DNA from: JAHBVL01 sp964461025
GTDB taxonomy: Bacteria; Chloroflexota; Chloroflexia; Thermomicrobiales; UBA6265
Direction: 5' to 3'
NCBI GenBank assembly: GCA_964461025.1
Contig: CAYWSE010000009.1
Location: forward strand, 8,369 to 72,368
DNA: 64,000 nucleotides
The notes under the pieces: generated by a model
Database searches by the model: none
The model's input: only the letters and a program-made list of their open reading frames with translations
What the model was told of the DNA's origin: nothing
Position numbers and translations under genes: made by a program
Shown here: positions 1 to 8,371 of the stretch, piece after piece
Numbering within the stretch: position 1 is the first letter of the stretch
Layout: each line of letters opens with the position of its first letter

Positions 1-872
1 TGCGGGCGGTCCGCTGGAGGTTTTTACTCCGGCCCGTCGCGGACGTTCCGGTGCGCACACTCCTCTCCATCAACGCCGTCGGGCTGATGGCCAACAATGT
101 TCTCCCACTCCGCACTGGTGAAGTCGTGCGTGCCTACGCGCTGTCGAAGAAAACGCCGGTCACAAAATCGGCGGGTCTGGCGACGATCGCCGTCGAGCGG
201 ATCTTCGACGGCATCACGATGCTGCTCTTCATCTCGGTCTCGATGGTCTTTGTCTCGCTAACGAGCGAGCTCCGACATGTCGCGGTCATTGCCGCAATCA
301 TTTTCTCGGTGGCTCTCGCGTTCATTATTCTGCTCGCGCACGGCGGAGAGGTTCGGGACCGATTCGTGCGCATCGTGCTCGGATATCTCCCGGATTCGGT
401 CGAGACACGAGCCTCGCAGATGGCCGACTCGTTCATCGCCGGGTTGGGGGTGTTCACCAACTGGAGGAGTCTGGTGCTCGTTGGCGGAACGTCGATCGTC
501 GCCTGGACGTTCGAGGCATCGGTCTACTGGGTCACAGCGCAGGCATTCGGCGGCGAGATTGCCGATGTCATGGGGCCCGCCGAAACGTTCCTCACAACTG
601 GGATTGCCAATCTGGCCACCCTGGTGCCCTCGTCGCCGGGCTACGTTGGTCCTTTCGAAGCCGCAGTGATTCTCGTGCTGAGTGGAGCGCTTGGATTGAC
701 CCGGGAAATGGCGCTCTCCTATGCCATCCTCGTGCACGCGCTGCTCTACTTCCCGGTCACCATCTGGGGCGCGATCGAATGGAGCCGGCTCCACCTGACG
801 CTGCGGCAGGTCGAAGCGTTGAGCGCCGAAACAGCCGACACGCCAGTGGCCGCGGCCGGAGCCCAGCAATGA
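1..872 (+). CDS. Lysylphosphatidylglycerol synthase transmembrane-domain (flippase-like) protein, 5' end cut by window edge
   Basis: The reading frame is open from base 3, upstream of the GTG at 51, so the true start lies outside the window. The visible part is an integral membrane protein with several hydrophobic segments. The segment around GLMANNVLPLRTGEVVRAY and the later PSSPGYVGPFEAA match the LPG_synthase_TM / UPF0104 family (the transmembrane half of MprF and AglD-like proteins). Members are associated with lipid or glycolipid flipping; the substrate cannot be read from sequence. It ends 25 bases before uppP on the same strand, so the two may be co-transcribed and both act on membrane lipid carriers. 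Confidence 0.8.
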   Translation, partial: RAVRWRFLLRPVADVPVRTLLSINAVGLMANNVLPLRTGEVVRAYALSKKTPVTKSAGLATIAVERIFDGITMLLFISVSMVFVSLTSELRHVAVIAAIIFSVALAFIILLAHGGEVRDRFVRIVLGYLPDSVETRASQMADSFIAGLGVFTNWRSLVLVGGTSIVAWTFEASVYWVTAQAFGGEIADVMGPAETFLTTGIANLATLVPSSPGYVGPFEAAVILVLSGALGLTREMALSYAILVHALLYFPVTIWGAIEWSRLHLTLRQVEALSAETADTPVAAAGAQQ

Positions 873-897
873 CGAATCGATCATTTGAGGCGCGGAT

Positions 898-1782
898 TTG
901 AGCATTCTCGAAGCGATCATTCTGGGTATCGTGCAGGGTCTCACCGAGTTTCTGCCGATTTCGTCATCCGGTCACCTCATCCTGGTGCCATGGCTGTTCG
1001 GTTGGGAAGCAAACTCGCTTTCGTTCGACGCGGCGCTCCACCTGGGCACTTTGGTCGCTGTTTTTGCCTACTTTCGGGACGACATCCTGCAGATGATCCG
1101 GGCGATTCCGGTCGCGTTGCGTCATCCGGTCGCCACTCTGGGAGCCTCTGGCGATGTCGCGGACGAAGACTCGGATGGCCGCCGCTCCCTCGCCGGGAAG
1201 CTCGGGTTGCTCATCGTCCTTGGCTCGATTCCCGCGGGCATCGCCGGACTTCTTGGCGAACAGGCAATTGATGACTACTTCCACGACGACGCTCATATCG
1301 ATCGCGCGGTCGCCACGGTCGCGATTCTGCTCATCGTGTTCGCGATTGTGCTCTGGTACGCCGATCGGGTCGGAGCGAAAACGCGAGGACTGCGTCAAAT
1401 GGGGTTGAAGGACGCCGTGGCGATCGGCGTTGCTCAGATACTGGCACTCTTTCCCGGAGTCTCACGCTCGGGCATCACCATGTCGGCGGGTTTGTTCCGG
1501 AGCTTCAACCGCGCCGATGCTGCCCGCTTTTCGTTTCTGCTCGGCATACCGCTGATCACGATCGCCGGATTAAACGGCGTGATCGACATCGTTCGCGATA
1601 CACCATCCGGCGCAGAGATCGCCGAAATGGTCGCCGGCATGGTCAGCGCCGCTATTTCCGGTTTTCTGGCGATCAGGGGGCTTCTCAGATTTCTGCAGAG
1701 TTCCAGTACAACAGTCTTCGTCATCTACCGGATTGTCGCCGGGGTCATGGTTCTGCTCATTCTGGCGTCTGGCCTTCGGTAG
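898..1782 (+). CDS. uppP: Undecaprenyl-diphosphatase UppP (BacA)
   Basis: Integral membrane enzyme that dephosphorylates undecaprenyl diphosphate to recycle the lipid carrier of peptidoglycan synthesis; it also confers bacitracin tolerance. The 294-residue length is slightly above the usual 265-280. The two signature motifs are present: QGLTEFLPISSSGH near the N-terminus (catalytic Glu/Ser/His region) and PGVSRSG in the middle. A charged insert at residues about 80-100 (DVADEDSDGRRS) adds the extra length. The start is TTG at 898, which places the conserved ILEAIILGIVQG immediately at the N-terminus. It lies just downstream of the flippase-like gene. Confidence 0.95.
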   Translation: MSILEAIILGIVQGLTEFLPISSSGHLILVPWLFGWEANSLSFDAALHLGTLVAVFAYFRDDILQMIRAIPVALRHPVATLGASGDVADEDSDGRRSLAGKLGLLIVLGSIPAGIAGLLGEQAIDDYFHDDAHIDRAVATVAILLIVFAIVLWYADRVGAKTRGLRQMGLKDAVAIGVAQILALFPGVSRSGITMSAGLFRSFNRADAARFSFLLGIPLITIAGLNGVIDIVRDTPSGAEIAEMVAGMVSAAISGFLAIRGLLRFLQSSSTTVFVIYRIVAGVMVLLILASGLR

Positions 1783-1835
1783 GGATTCATCTGCAACAAC
1801 CGCGATTTCCTTTCAGCAGTTGGTCGGAAGTTCAA

Positions 1836-1929
1836 CATTCTGAACGTAGTGAAATCGTTCCGTGGGCTTTGAGCGTACGTACGCGAGCATGCCGCTGCGG
1901 CGGGAGATTCTTCGCAAGCTCAGAATGAC
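1836..1929. repeat. Dispersed inverted-repeat element, family A (CATTCTGAGCG type), copy 1
   Basis: The 300-base gap between uppP and the next gene holds no gene. It contains a MITE-like sequence whose left end reads CATTCTGAACGTAGTGAA and whose right end, read on the minus strand, starts GTCATTCTGAGCTTGCGAAG. The ends are therefore imperfect inverted repeats. The internal GCTGCGGCGGGAGATTC block recurs at 17.8, 58.6 and 63.8 kb. There is no coding capacity. Other copies are listed separately. Confidence 0.7.
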
Positions 1930-2082
1930 ACGGCAACGGGAGCGCTGACAGAGCGAAAAGCGTTGGACGCGCTACTTAGAAAGATATGTGAAGAGAAGCG
2001 CTGACAGGCAAGGTAACGATGGACGAGCCAATCAGGATGACATGTTGAGTTGAGGAATCACGCTGCGGTCTGGAGCGTTCGC

Positions 2083-3201
2083 TCAGGAGGGAACTGGACT
2101 CGCGACCGGTGATGCGGCCGGTGAGGCAACCGGGGTTCCGTCGTCGACCGGTATCGCGAACTCAAGCGGCTGATTGAACTCTCCGAATTCGTAGATCATG
2201 TAGTGCCAGGTCGAGACCATCGCCTCCCGGACCATGTATCCGGTTTCCACGTCGACCCACCACGCGTACCACGCCGGGTCGAGGAGCTCGGTTCCCGGCA
2301 CGAAGAAGGTGATGATCTGGGTCGGTCGGCCATTCACCAACACTGATTCGGCCAGCTCGAAATTGCTTCCGCCTTCGTACAACTCTGTCCATTCGTTGAA
2401 TGGATAAACGGCCAGGTACTCGCGTTCGAACCACTCTCCGCCCGGCACACGCTGGAAGGACCGATCTTCGATCGTCATGAGCTCGAATTGCGCGTTGATG
2501 GAGTGCGATGCCGTTTGGCCGCTACTGCTGGTCATTTCGCGCTGAACGACCGAAACCATTCCCTGCCCGGAGGTCAGGCGCTCGATGAATTTGATCGAGT
2601 GCGTCGCGGCGATTTGCGTCATCGCGGCATCGTAGAACCCGCGGGCGGTCGGGTTGCCCTCTTCTTCGTCCATGTCGAACTCGTGCAGATTCGGGTCGGG
2701 TATCAGCAGGTAGAAGATCGTCGACTGCACTTCGCCGTCCGGTGAGTACATTGTGACCGTCGTTTCCCACCAGCCTTCACGCAACTCGACAGGGTCCTCC
2801 GGCCGGAATTGACTGTCCTCTCCGGGCAGGAGCGCCATCGAGACGCCCTCGTCGGCGTTGGTCAAGGGAGCGAGCGTCAGATCGACACCCTCCAAATCGG
2901 GATCGAACGGTTCGAGTAGATCTCCACCTTGTGTGAATGACACAGTAATGTCGTTTTCGCCTTCTCCGGCTTCCTCGACGATCAGATGCAACCGAAACGC
3001 GGTGCTGCCGTCGCGGAAGAGCGGTGCCGCCAGATCGATGGCGTCCGGACCCTCGAACTGGGGCTCCGGATCGCTATCCCGGCTTGCCAGCAGATACCCC
3101 ACGACGGCAATCGCGGCGACGGCGAAGATCGCTGTGGCGACGATGACCGGCAACGAGATCGATGATCGATCCTGCTCTGGCTTCGGGGAATCTTGGGACA
3201 T
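2083..3201 (-). CDS. Membrane-anchored protein of unknown function with Ala/Ser/Pro/Val tail
   Basis: No family is recognised. The 372-residue protein has a short charged N-terminus, one hydrophobic segment at about residues 19-40 (VIVATAIFAVAAIAVVGYLL) acting as a signal anchor, an acidic extracellular region, and a C-terminal tail built of repeated (A/V)SP units. The central part (about residues 95-330) alternates beta-rich stretches, with several paired aromatic residues near EWFEREYLAVYPF. It lies 30 bases downstream of the gamma-glutamyltransferase gene on the same strand and is probably co-transcribed with it. A cell-surface role is inferred only from topology. Confidence 0.75.
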   Translation of the reverse strand: MSQDSPKPEQDRSSISLPVIVATAIFAVAAIAVVGYLLASRDSDPEPQFEGPDAIDLAAPLFRDGSTAFRLHLIVEEAGEGENDITVSFTQGGDLLEPFDPDLEGVDLTLAPLTNADEGVSMALLPGEDSQFRPEDPVELREGWWETTVTMYSPDGEVQSTIFYLLIPDPNLHEFDMDEEEGNPTARGFYDAAMTQIAATHSIKFIERLTSGQGMVSVVQREMTSSSGQTASHSINAQFELMTIEDRSFQRVPGGEWFEREYLAVYPFNEWTELYEGGSNFELAESVLVNGRPTQIITFFVPGTELLDPAWYAWWVDVETGYMVREAMVSTWHYMIYEFGEFNQPLEFAIPVDDGTPVASPAASPVASPVPS

Positions 3202-3231
3202 AACGCAGGCATTGCTCCCGTGACCGAGCGG

Positions 3232-4938
3232 CTACGCGCCGCTCGCCGTGGCAGGGTAGTACCACAGATCGACCCCGCCGGTGAAGTCCCGCCCGTCGAA
3301 TCGTACGCAGGCCGGTGAGGCAAACTCGCTGAGCAAGAGCGTTTCGTCCTTGACGTCCACGTCATGTCCCATATCGCGCAGCCCGGTGAGAACGGCTGGG
3401 TCGAACCGGTTGCTGGCAATCAGCGACGGTGTCGAGCGGTCGATACGTGGCGCGGCGACGGCGTCCTGCATTCCGGCGCTCTGATCGATCAGCTGCATGG
3501 CGATCTGGGCCACACAGTTCATGATTCTGCGGCCGCCACTGGCGCCCAGCGCGGCAATGTCGCCCTTCCCGTTGCTGATGACGGCGGGAGCCATATTGCT
3601 CAATGGACGCTTCCCACCATCAATCGAGTTGGGTCGGCCTGGTTCCGGATCAAACCACATCATGCCGTTGTTCATCAGAATTCCGGTGCCGGGGATTGTC
3701 ACGCGGCTTCCCCAGGCGCTCAATTGCGTCTGGGTCAGCGAGACGGCGACACCGTCGCGATCGATTACGCTGAGATGGGTTGTGCTGCCGCCCGATGTGT
3801 AGTCGGGAATAGACGTTTCCAGCGCGTGGGATACCCCGAGCGACGCCTTCGAACCAGCTCTCGGGCTCCGGGGAGGTGCGCTGGCGATTTCGGTCGCGCG
3901 TGACGCGATGTAGGCTTCCGAGAGCATCGCCTCGAGAGGCACATCGACGAAATTCGGATCGGCGAGATAGGCGAAGCGGTCGGCAAATGCGGCGGCGAAG
4001 GCTCTGGCCATCGCATCGAGCAGCTCAGCCGAAGCCGGCTCCGTCGACGCGTCGATCATGCTGTCGAGCAACAGGAACGTCTGCGCGAGTGTCGTTCCGC
4101 CGGTGCCATTGCCGATCGTGTCGACACGATGATCGTGGTAGGTCACCGTTGTGGGCGATTCGAATGTCGCTGAGTATTCGGAAAAGTCTTCAGCGCAGAA
4201 ATCGGCGCCGCCTTCGTTCAGATGGGCGATGATGGCGCTGGCAAGCTGGCCTTCGTACATCTCGCGGGGACCGTGGTCCGCGAGACGCTGCAACGACGTC
4301 GCAAGATCGGCTTGGCGAATGCGTGCGGCCGGGACACCCTGCTGCGACCATGGCGGAATGCCGTCCGGGCAAACGACCTCAGCAGTCGCGGCAAATCTGC
4401 GCAAGTTAGCCAGATCGGAGGCGATGCGGGCGGAGGTGTGCCAGTGCACGGGGAATCCGTCCTCGGCCCAGGTGATGGCCGGATCGAGCGCCGCGGCCCA
4501 GCTGATCGATCCCCAGCGATCGAGCGCTTTCGACAACCCTTCCACGGTTCCCGGCACGCAAATAGAGCGGTGTCCGACGATGTTTTCGCTGTTGACCACC
4601 AACAGCCAGCCAAAGAGGGCAGCGTCCCTTCCGGAGCCCACGAGGTCGTACATGTCCGGTCTGGCGCTGCGTGGCGAGATCATCGGATAGGCCACGACAT
4701 CGGATTCGCCGGTTCGCGGATCGTGACGCACTAGATAGCCGCCGCCGCCGATTCCGTTCATCCATTGCTCAGTCACACCGGCAACCAACGCGGTCACGAC
4801 AGCGGCATCGATGGCGTTGCCGCCATCGCGGAGCACCTGCGCTCCGGCTCGCGCTGCTTCGGGCGTTTTGGCGGCGACCATGCCACCTTGCGAAACAGCC
4901 TGCGAACGTCCGACGATCCATGTGCTTTCCGTTGCCAC
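3232..4938 (-). CDS. ggt: Gamma-glutamyltransferase family protein
   Basis: N-terminal-nucleophile hydrolase that transfers or hydrolyses gamma-glutamyl groups, for example of glutathione. The 568-residue protein carries the autoprocessing and catalytic threonine in STTHLSVIDRDG (Thr near residue 386) and the substrate-loop motif GKRPLSNMAPAV, followed by the GASGG oxyanion region. A GTG start at 4938 is chosen because AAAGGGGG lies seven bases upstream; the frame stays open to 5241 but that extension has no family similarity. No signal peptide is evident, so it is probably cytoplasmic, unlike the periplasmic enterobacterial enzyme. It precedes the unknown membrane-anchored gene in the same orientation. 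Confidence 0.9.
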   Translation of the reverse strand: MATESTWIVGRSQAVSQGGMVAAKTPEAARAGAQVLRDGGNAIDAAVVTALVAGVTEQWMNGIGGGGYLVRHDPRTGESDVVAYPMISPRSARPDMYDLVGSGRDAALFGWLLVVNSENIVGHRSICVPGTVEGLSKALDRWGSISWAAALDPAITWAEDGFPVHWHTSARIASDLANLRRFAATAEVVCPDGIPPWSQQGVPAARIRQADLATSLQRLADHGPREMYEGQLASAIIAHLNEGGADFCAEDFSEYSATFESPTTVTYHDHRVDTIGNGTGGTTLAQTFLLLDSMIDASTEPASAELLDAMARAFAAAFADRFAYLADPNFVDVPLEAMLSEAYIASRATEIASAPPRSPRAGSKASLGVSHALETSIPDYTSGGSTTHLSVIDRDGVAVSLTQTQLSAWGSRVTIPGTGILMNNGMMWFDPEPGRPNSIDGGKRPLSNMAPAVISNGKGDIAALGASGGRRIMNCVAQIAMQLIDQSAGMQDAVAAPRIDRSTPSLIASNRFDPAVLTGLRDMGHDVDVKDETLLLSEFASPACVRFDGRDFTGGVDLWYYPATASGA

Positions 4939-5085
4939 CGTTTGCGCCCCCTTTGATGCGTCAACAGGAATCCCGCCGCATCTTACTGTGAAGTGCAAAA
5001 CAGGAAAGCGCAGCATCCGCGAAAAAGGCAACGCAGGCGTTGCCGCCACAGGTCTGCGCCGGCAGGGCGTGCAACGATTCGTAGC

Positions 5086-5250
5086 GTCGCCATTATGAGA
5101 GTTGACAACTTGATGCGGATACGCCCGACAACCCCCTATCCCCAGCCCTTTCCCCCGCTGGACAGAGGTGTTGCCGAGAAGCTTGTTGACGCGGGGGAAA
5201 GGGAGAACGGCACGTATCCGGTTTAACTCGGCAACATTCATTATGGCGAC
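5086..5250. repeat. Dispersed inverted-repeat element, family B (GTCGCCAT type), long copy
   Basis: A 165-base element fills much of the 333-base gap between ggt and the SPL-family gene. It begins GTCGCCATTATGAGAGTTG and ends CATTCATTATGGCGAC, so the ends are inverted repeats. The match continues inward imperfectly to GCGGATACG on the left and CGTATCCGG on the right. The core includes TTTCCCCCGC on one side and GCGGGGGAAA on the other, making the whole element a long imperfect stem. No open frame of interest lies within. A short version occurs at 6285. Confidence 0.7.
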
Positions 5251-5271
5251 TGTTTCGTGGATGTCTGCGGT

Positions 5272-6177
5272 TTAGAAGAGCGCTAACTGACTACTCATCG
5301 GCATCACCGGACGCGGAGACAGCGATGCCGGACCTTCGCGTTTCGTCAGGCCATATCGCAGACTCACGCTTTCCGAGAGCTCAGTAACCTTTGTCTTCCA
5401 CGCATCGGGCGGATGCTCGGTGCGAAACATCCGTTGATAGAGGGGAAAGAGCTGAGGGTAGTCGGTCGCGACGAAGTTCAGGAAGTGTTCGCGAACGAGT
5501 GGGGCGAGTCGCAAAGGCAACGCGGTGAAACTCGAAGCCCCATGCTGTGCGGCTGCCGCGGCGACGGATTCGATCGCCATCTCGGTATCGGTCAGGCCTG
5601 GCAACACAGGCGCCATCAGCACGCCGGTCCGAATACCAGCGTCCGCCAGGAGCGACAAGGCCTCCAGACGGCGAGCGGGAGGAGGCGTGCCGGGTTCGAG
5701 ACGGCGCCAGAGCTCCTTGTCCAATGTCGTTACGGTGAAGTAGACGCGAACGTCGGCGACCAATCGCAGTTCGCGCAGAACGTCGAGATCACGTTTGATC
5801 AGCACCGACTTTGTGACGATCGACACCGGATTCCGCGCCTCGCACATGACCTCGAGGCAGGCGAGAGTCAGCTTCAGCTTTCCTTCGATCGCCTGGTAGG
5901 CATCGGTCGCTGTGCCGATGGCGATCGATTCGCCGGTCCAGGCTGGAGCGGCGAGCTCACGTCGCAGGACCTCGGCGATATTCGATTTGTAGAAGATCGC
6001 GCGTTCGAAGTCGGCGCCGGCGTTCAGTCCGAGAAAACTGTGCGTTTCGCGCGCATAGCAGTACTGGCAGGCATGGACGCACCCTCGATAGGGATTCAGC
6101 GACCACTTGAACGGCATGCCTTTGACGCGGTTGACGGCCGATTTGCAGGTGATGGGGGTAAACGACGCGTGTGCCAT
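5272..6177 (-). CDS. SPL-family radical SAM protein (Rv2578c type)
   Basis: Radical S-adenosylmethionine protein of the spore-photoproduct-lyase-like family, which contains many uncharacterised bacterial members. The cluster-binding motif is CVHACQYC (Cys33, Cys37, Cys40, spacing CxxxCxxC), preceded by MPFKWSLNPYRGC as in Rv2578c-like proteins. Later NPVSIVTKS and VYFTVTTLD fit the SAM-binding barrel. The 301-residue length is typical. The frame extends upstream to 6702, but the extension is low-complexity and overlaps the small YtxH-like gene, so ATG at 6177 is used. The substrate is unknown; repair or a tRNA/DNA-related role is only guessed from the family name. Confidence 0.85.
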   Translation of the reverse strand: MAHASFTPITCKSAVNRVKGMPFKWSLNPYRGCVHACQYCYARETHSFLGLNAGADFERAIFYKSNIAEVLRRELAAPAWTGESIAIGTATDAYQAIEGKLKLTLACLEVMCEARNPVSIVTKSVLIKRDLDVLRELRLVADVRVYFTVTTLDKELWRRLEPGTPPPARRLEALSLLADAGIRTGVLMAPVLPGLTDTEMAIESVAAAAAQHGASSFTALPLRLAPLVREHFLNFVATDYPQLFPLYQRMFRTEHPPDAWKTKVTELSESVSLRYGLTKREGPASLSPRPVMPMSSQLALF

Positions 6178-6284
6178 GTCATCAGAGTAGAACAGATGTA
6201 CTACCCTGTCAAGGCAATGGGCAATGGGCAAAGGAAACGATCTCGTGGCTGCGGACGCCCCTGCCAGCACGCGCTCTGCGTAGC

Positions 6285-6302
6285 GTCGCCATTTATGGCG
6301 AC
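6285..6302. repeat. Family B palindrome, short copy
   Basis: An 18-base perfect palindrome, GTCGCCATTTATGGCGAC, lies in the gap between the SPL-family and YtxH-like genes. It is preceded by CGTAGC exactly as the left end of the longer element at 5086 is. It looks like the two ends of that element joined without the core. Confidence 0.6.
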
Positions 6303-6407
6303 TTCCTCGCCGGCCGCGTGTCAATTTCTGAAGGGTCTCTTTGTCGAACGTCGTCTGGGATGCACCGGGCGCACGGCCGTGCGCGGCTACTGGGCTCGGC
6401 CCGCGGT

Positions 6408-6647
6408 CTACGTCGGCCGCTCGACTGCCACTCTGCCGACTGTCTGCCGGAACTGCTGGGAGAGATCGGCCTCTTTCTGGGCACGGGCTGCGGCGCCGGC
6501 GGCAACGACCTCGTTGCGGAAACCCAGGACAGTCTGCTGTGTTTCGTCGCCGCTCTGAGGCGCCACCAGGCGAGAAGCGGCGATGCCCCCTGCAGCGCCG
6601 ATTGCGGCACCGACTGCAAAGGTGATCATTTTGCCGACTGCACTCAT
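6408..6647 (-). CDS. YtxH-like small membrane protein
   Basis: A 79-residue protein with an N-terminal glycine/alanine-rich hydrophobic segment (KMITFAVGAAIGAAGGIAASRLVAP) followed by a charged, coiled-coil-prone tail, the layout of YtxH/gas-vesicle-like proteins. AAAGGCGG lies about five bases before the ATG. The family is linked to general stress in Bacillus, but function here is unknown. It is divergent from the deoxyribosyltransferase-like gene at 6767. Confidence 0.65.
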   Translation of the reverse strand: MSAVGKMITFAVGAAIGAAGGIAASRLVAPQSGDETQQTVLGFRNEVVAAGAAARAQKEADLSQQFRQTVGRVAVERPT

Positions 6648-6720
6648 CGTTTCCGCCTTTCATACCTGGAGCGCCGATCTGGGGCGAGTGTAGCAAAGTC
6701 ATGTCGAAATACAGGAATCG

Positions 6721-6726
6721 TATACT
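6721..6726 (+). promoter_or_regulatory. Candidate -10 element for the nucleoside deoxyribosyltransferase-like gene
   Basis: TATACT lies 40 bases before the ATG at 6767. No convincing -35 box is seen at the usual spacing, so this is a weak call. Confidence 0.3.
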
Positions 6727-6766
6727 TCGCGCTCACGATCGAACTGCAAAATGAACGGAGGATCGG

Positions 6767-7255
6767 ATGCGCGTGTACATGGGTGGTCCGATGTTCACGG
6801 CCGCGGAGGTCGCGTACAACCTGCGCCTGGCCGCCCGGCTCCGCGAAGAAGGTTTTTCAGTCTACTGCCCGAACGAAAGCGAACCGATCAACGACAAGAC
6901 CCGATCTGACGTGACGGGCCCCATGATCTACGACTTCGATATCGCCGAACTCGAAGCCTCGAATGTTCTGCTCTGTCAGGTGAGTGAGGACTCGGGGACG
7001 AACTGGGAAGCAGGGTACTTCGATTGTCTCTCGAAACATGTCGACCCAGAGCGCTACTGGGGCATCGTCGGCATCGCGTCTGATATCCGGCTGCGGTCGA
7101 TGCCAAATCCACGCATGACCGGCGTGGACAATCAGGCCGGCTATGTGAATCCGCTCGTGGTCGGCGGTATGCAGCAATCCCTCGGAATCTACCTGGATGA
7201 AGACGCGGCGATCGATCGGCTACGCGAGGTGCGTCGCGAGCGAGAGGAAGCCTGA
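6767..7255 (+). CDS. Nucleoside 2-deoxyribosyltransferase family protein
   Basis: Small (162 residues) Rossmann-like protein of the family that exchanges bases between 2'-deoxynucleosides or hydrolyses deoxynucleoside monophosphates. The N-terminal VYMGGPMFTAAE resembles the family's phosphate/base-binding start. DFDIAELEASNVLL at about residues 56-69 and EDSGTNWEAGY at 74-84 carry the family's Asp and catalytic Glu (Glu81). GGAGGATCGG upstream of the ATG gives a good ribosome site. A role in nucleotide salvage is inferred. It is monocistronic and ends in a clear bidirectional terminator. Confidence 0.8.
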   Translation: MRVYMGGPMFTAAEVAYNLRLAARLREEGFSVYCPNESEPINDKTRSDVTGPMIYDFDIAELEASNVLLCQVSEDSGTNWEAGYFDCLSKHVDPERYWGIVGIASDIRLRSMPNPRMTGVDNQAGYVNPLVVGGMQQSLGIYLDEDAAIDRLREVRREREEA

Positions 7256-7274
7256 AACCCTCGAAGCGCAGCAA

Positions 7275-7302
7275 AACGGCCCGGGCATGTGCCCGGGCCG
7301 TT
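7275..7302. terminator. Bidirectional stem-loop terminator between convergent genes
   Basis: A perfect stem with arms ACGGCCCGGGCA (7276-7287) and TGCCCGGGCCGT (7290-7301), extended one A-T pair outward, separates the plus-strand deoxyribosyltransferase-like gene from the minus-strand peptidase. An A-run (AAAA) precedes and TT follows, so it can serve both directions, although the U-tracts are short. Confidence 0.8.
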
Positions 7303-7331
7303 CGTATTCGCTGTCGCTGAGATATCAGTGA

Positions 7332-8033
7332 TTAGTCGCGATTCTGTCCGGAAATGAGGGACACCCAGTAGAGCAAAGAGAGCAGCGAGGCCACGAATCC
7401 GGCGATATAGGTCCAGGCCGCCGAATCGAGCACCTTGTCGACGCCCTTGCTCTCTTCGCCACCGACGACGCCGCCATCGACGATCCCCGTACTGACCAGC
7501 GCTGCCTTGGCCCGCTTCGAAGCGTCGAACTCGACGGGTAGCGTGATCAGGGCAAAGACGGTGGCAAGTGCGAAGAGGGCCACTCCGACCCAGGAGAGCG
7601 TTGTCAGGCCGAGGATGATTCCAGCAAAAAGGACCAGAAATCCGAGCTGCGATCCGATGTTCACCGCCGGCACGATCGCTGTCCTCCACTTCAAAGGAGC
7701 GTAAGCATTTGCGTGCTGAATGGCGTGTCCGGCTTCGTGCGCGGCGACGGAAACCGCCGAGATCGTGCGCGGGCTGTACACCGGCTCCGAGAGGAAGAGC
7801 GCCCGTTTGCGGGGGTCGTAGTGGTCGGTCAGCGCGCCGGGTGTTCGCTCGATGGGCACGTTGTAGAGACCGGCGTTGTCCAAAACGCGCCGGGCTGCCT
7901 GCTCACCGGTCAATCCGGCCGAATTGGGCACCTGGGAGTACTTCGTGAAGTTTCCCTTGACCTTGCTTTGCGCCCAGATTGACAGGATGAACCCCGGAAT
8001 CATGAATACGAGGTACATCGGGTCAAAGATCAT
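7332..8033 (-). CDS. YugP-type putative neutral zinc metallopeptidase
   Basis: Integral membrane protease of the Zn_peptidase_2 (YugP) family, 233 residues. It has an N-terminal hydrophobic segment (residues 6-20), the zinc motif HEAGH at 99-103, and a hydrophobic region at about residues 125-175 that can form two membrane helices. The preceding ALTDHYDPRKRALFLSEPVY is the family's conserved segment. GGAG lies six bases before the ATG. Targets are unknown. It is preceded by a manganese-riboswitch-like leader with its own promoter, so expression is probably metal-responsive. Confidence 0.9.
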   Translation of the reverse strand: MIFDPMYLVFMIPGFILSIWAQSKVKGNFTKYSQVPNSAGLTGEQAARRVLDNAGLYNVPIERTPGALTDHYDPRKRALFLSEPVYSPRTISAVSVAAHEAGHAIQHANAYAPLKWRTAIVPAVNIGSQLGFLVLFAGIILGLTTLSWVGVALFALATVFALITLPVEFDASKRAKAALVSTGIVDGGVVGGEESKGVDKVLDSAAWTYIAGFVASLLSLLYWVSLISGQNRD

Positions 8034-8193
8034 TGCATTCTCCGTTGTTACGAGCCTGCAGGCTCAACGTGTAGCAGTTTGCGATGAAGCGTTGGTGAAA
8101 GAAGTGGGGTGCGAGGGAGCCTCCGAGCAACCCCAACCTCTGACGCAAGCTTCGCGCATTCCAGCCCCGGCAGTTCCACACAATGTGGACGCC

Positions 8194-8307
8194 ACCAGGG
8201 TCTTACGCCTGCGAGATTTGCGCCTCGCTCGCCAGCCGGTTCCCTGCGGAACGTGTTGACGGCTCTGCGGCCGCTCCATTGCTGGAGCGCGGGTTACTCC
8301 CCCTGTT
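8194..8307 (-). promoter_or_regulatory. yybP-ykoY (Mn2+) riboswitch aptamer upstream of the YugP-type peptidase
   Basis: Read on the minus strand, the 114-base leader has the aptamer's conserved parts in order. The 5' P1 strand and loop L1 are CAGGGGGAGUA. The P2 region holds AGCCGUCAACACG, a UUCC/GGAA hairpin and CCGGCU. Next comes a GCGAG/CUCGC hairpin. L3 and the 3' P1 strand are CGUAAGACCCUGG. P1 closes by CAGGG with CCCUG. The known L. lactis aptamer has AAAGGGGAGUAG and AGCAAGACCUUU at these places. The predicted transcription start falls at the aptamer's first base. The 160 bases to the peptidase start codon would hold the expression platform. Confidence 0.85.
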
Positions 8308-8314
8308 GCGCGTC

Positions 8315-8341
8315 ATTATACACTAACACGGTTTGTATCAA
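8315..8341 (-). promoter_or_regulatory. Promoter of the riboswitch-peptidase transcript
   Basis: On the minus strand TTGATA (8336-8341) and a perfect TATAAT (8315-8320) are separated by 15 bases, slightly short for sigma-70 type promoters. The start site would lie near 8308, directly at the 5' end of the riboswitch stem. Confidence 0.7.
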
Positions 8342-8371
8342 CGAGATAGCACAAGACGAATCAACGCGGCG

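Noticed and set aside
4939..5241. N-terminal extension of gamma-glutamyltransferase
   Set aside because: It would run through the family B repeat element, and a strong ribosome site sits before GTG 4938.
6178..6702. N-terminal extension of the SPL-family radical SAM protein
   Set aside because: Low-complexity, overlaps the YtxH-like gene and lacks family similarity; ATG at 6177 gives the canonical start.
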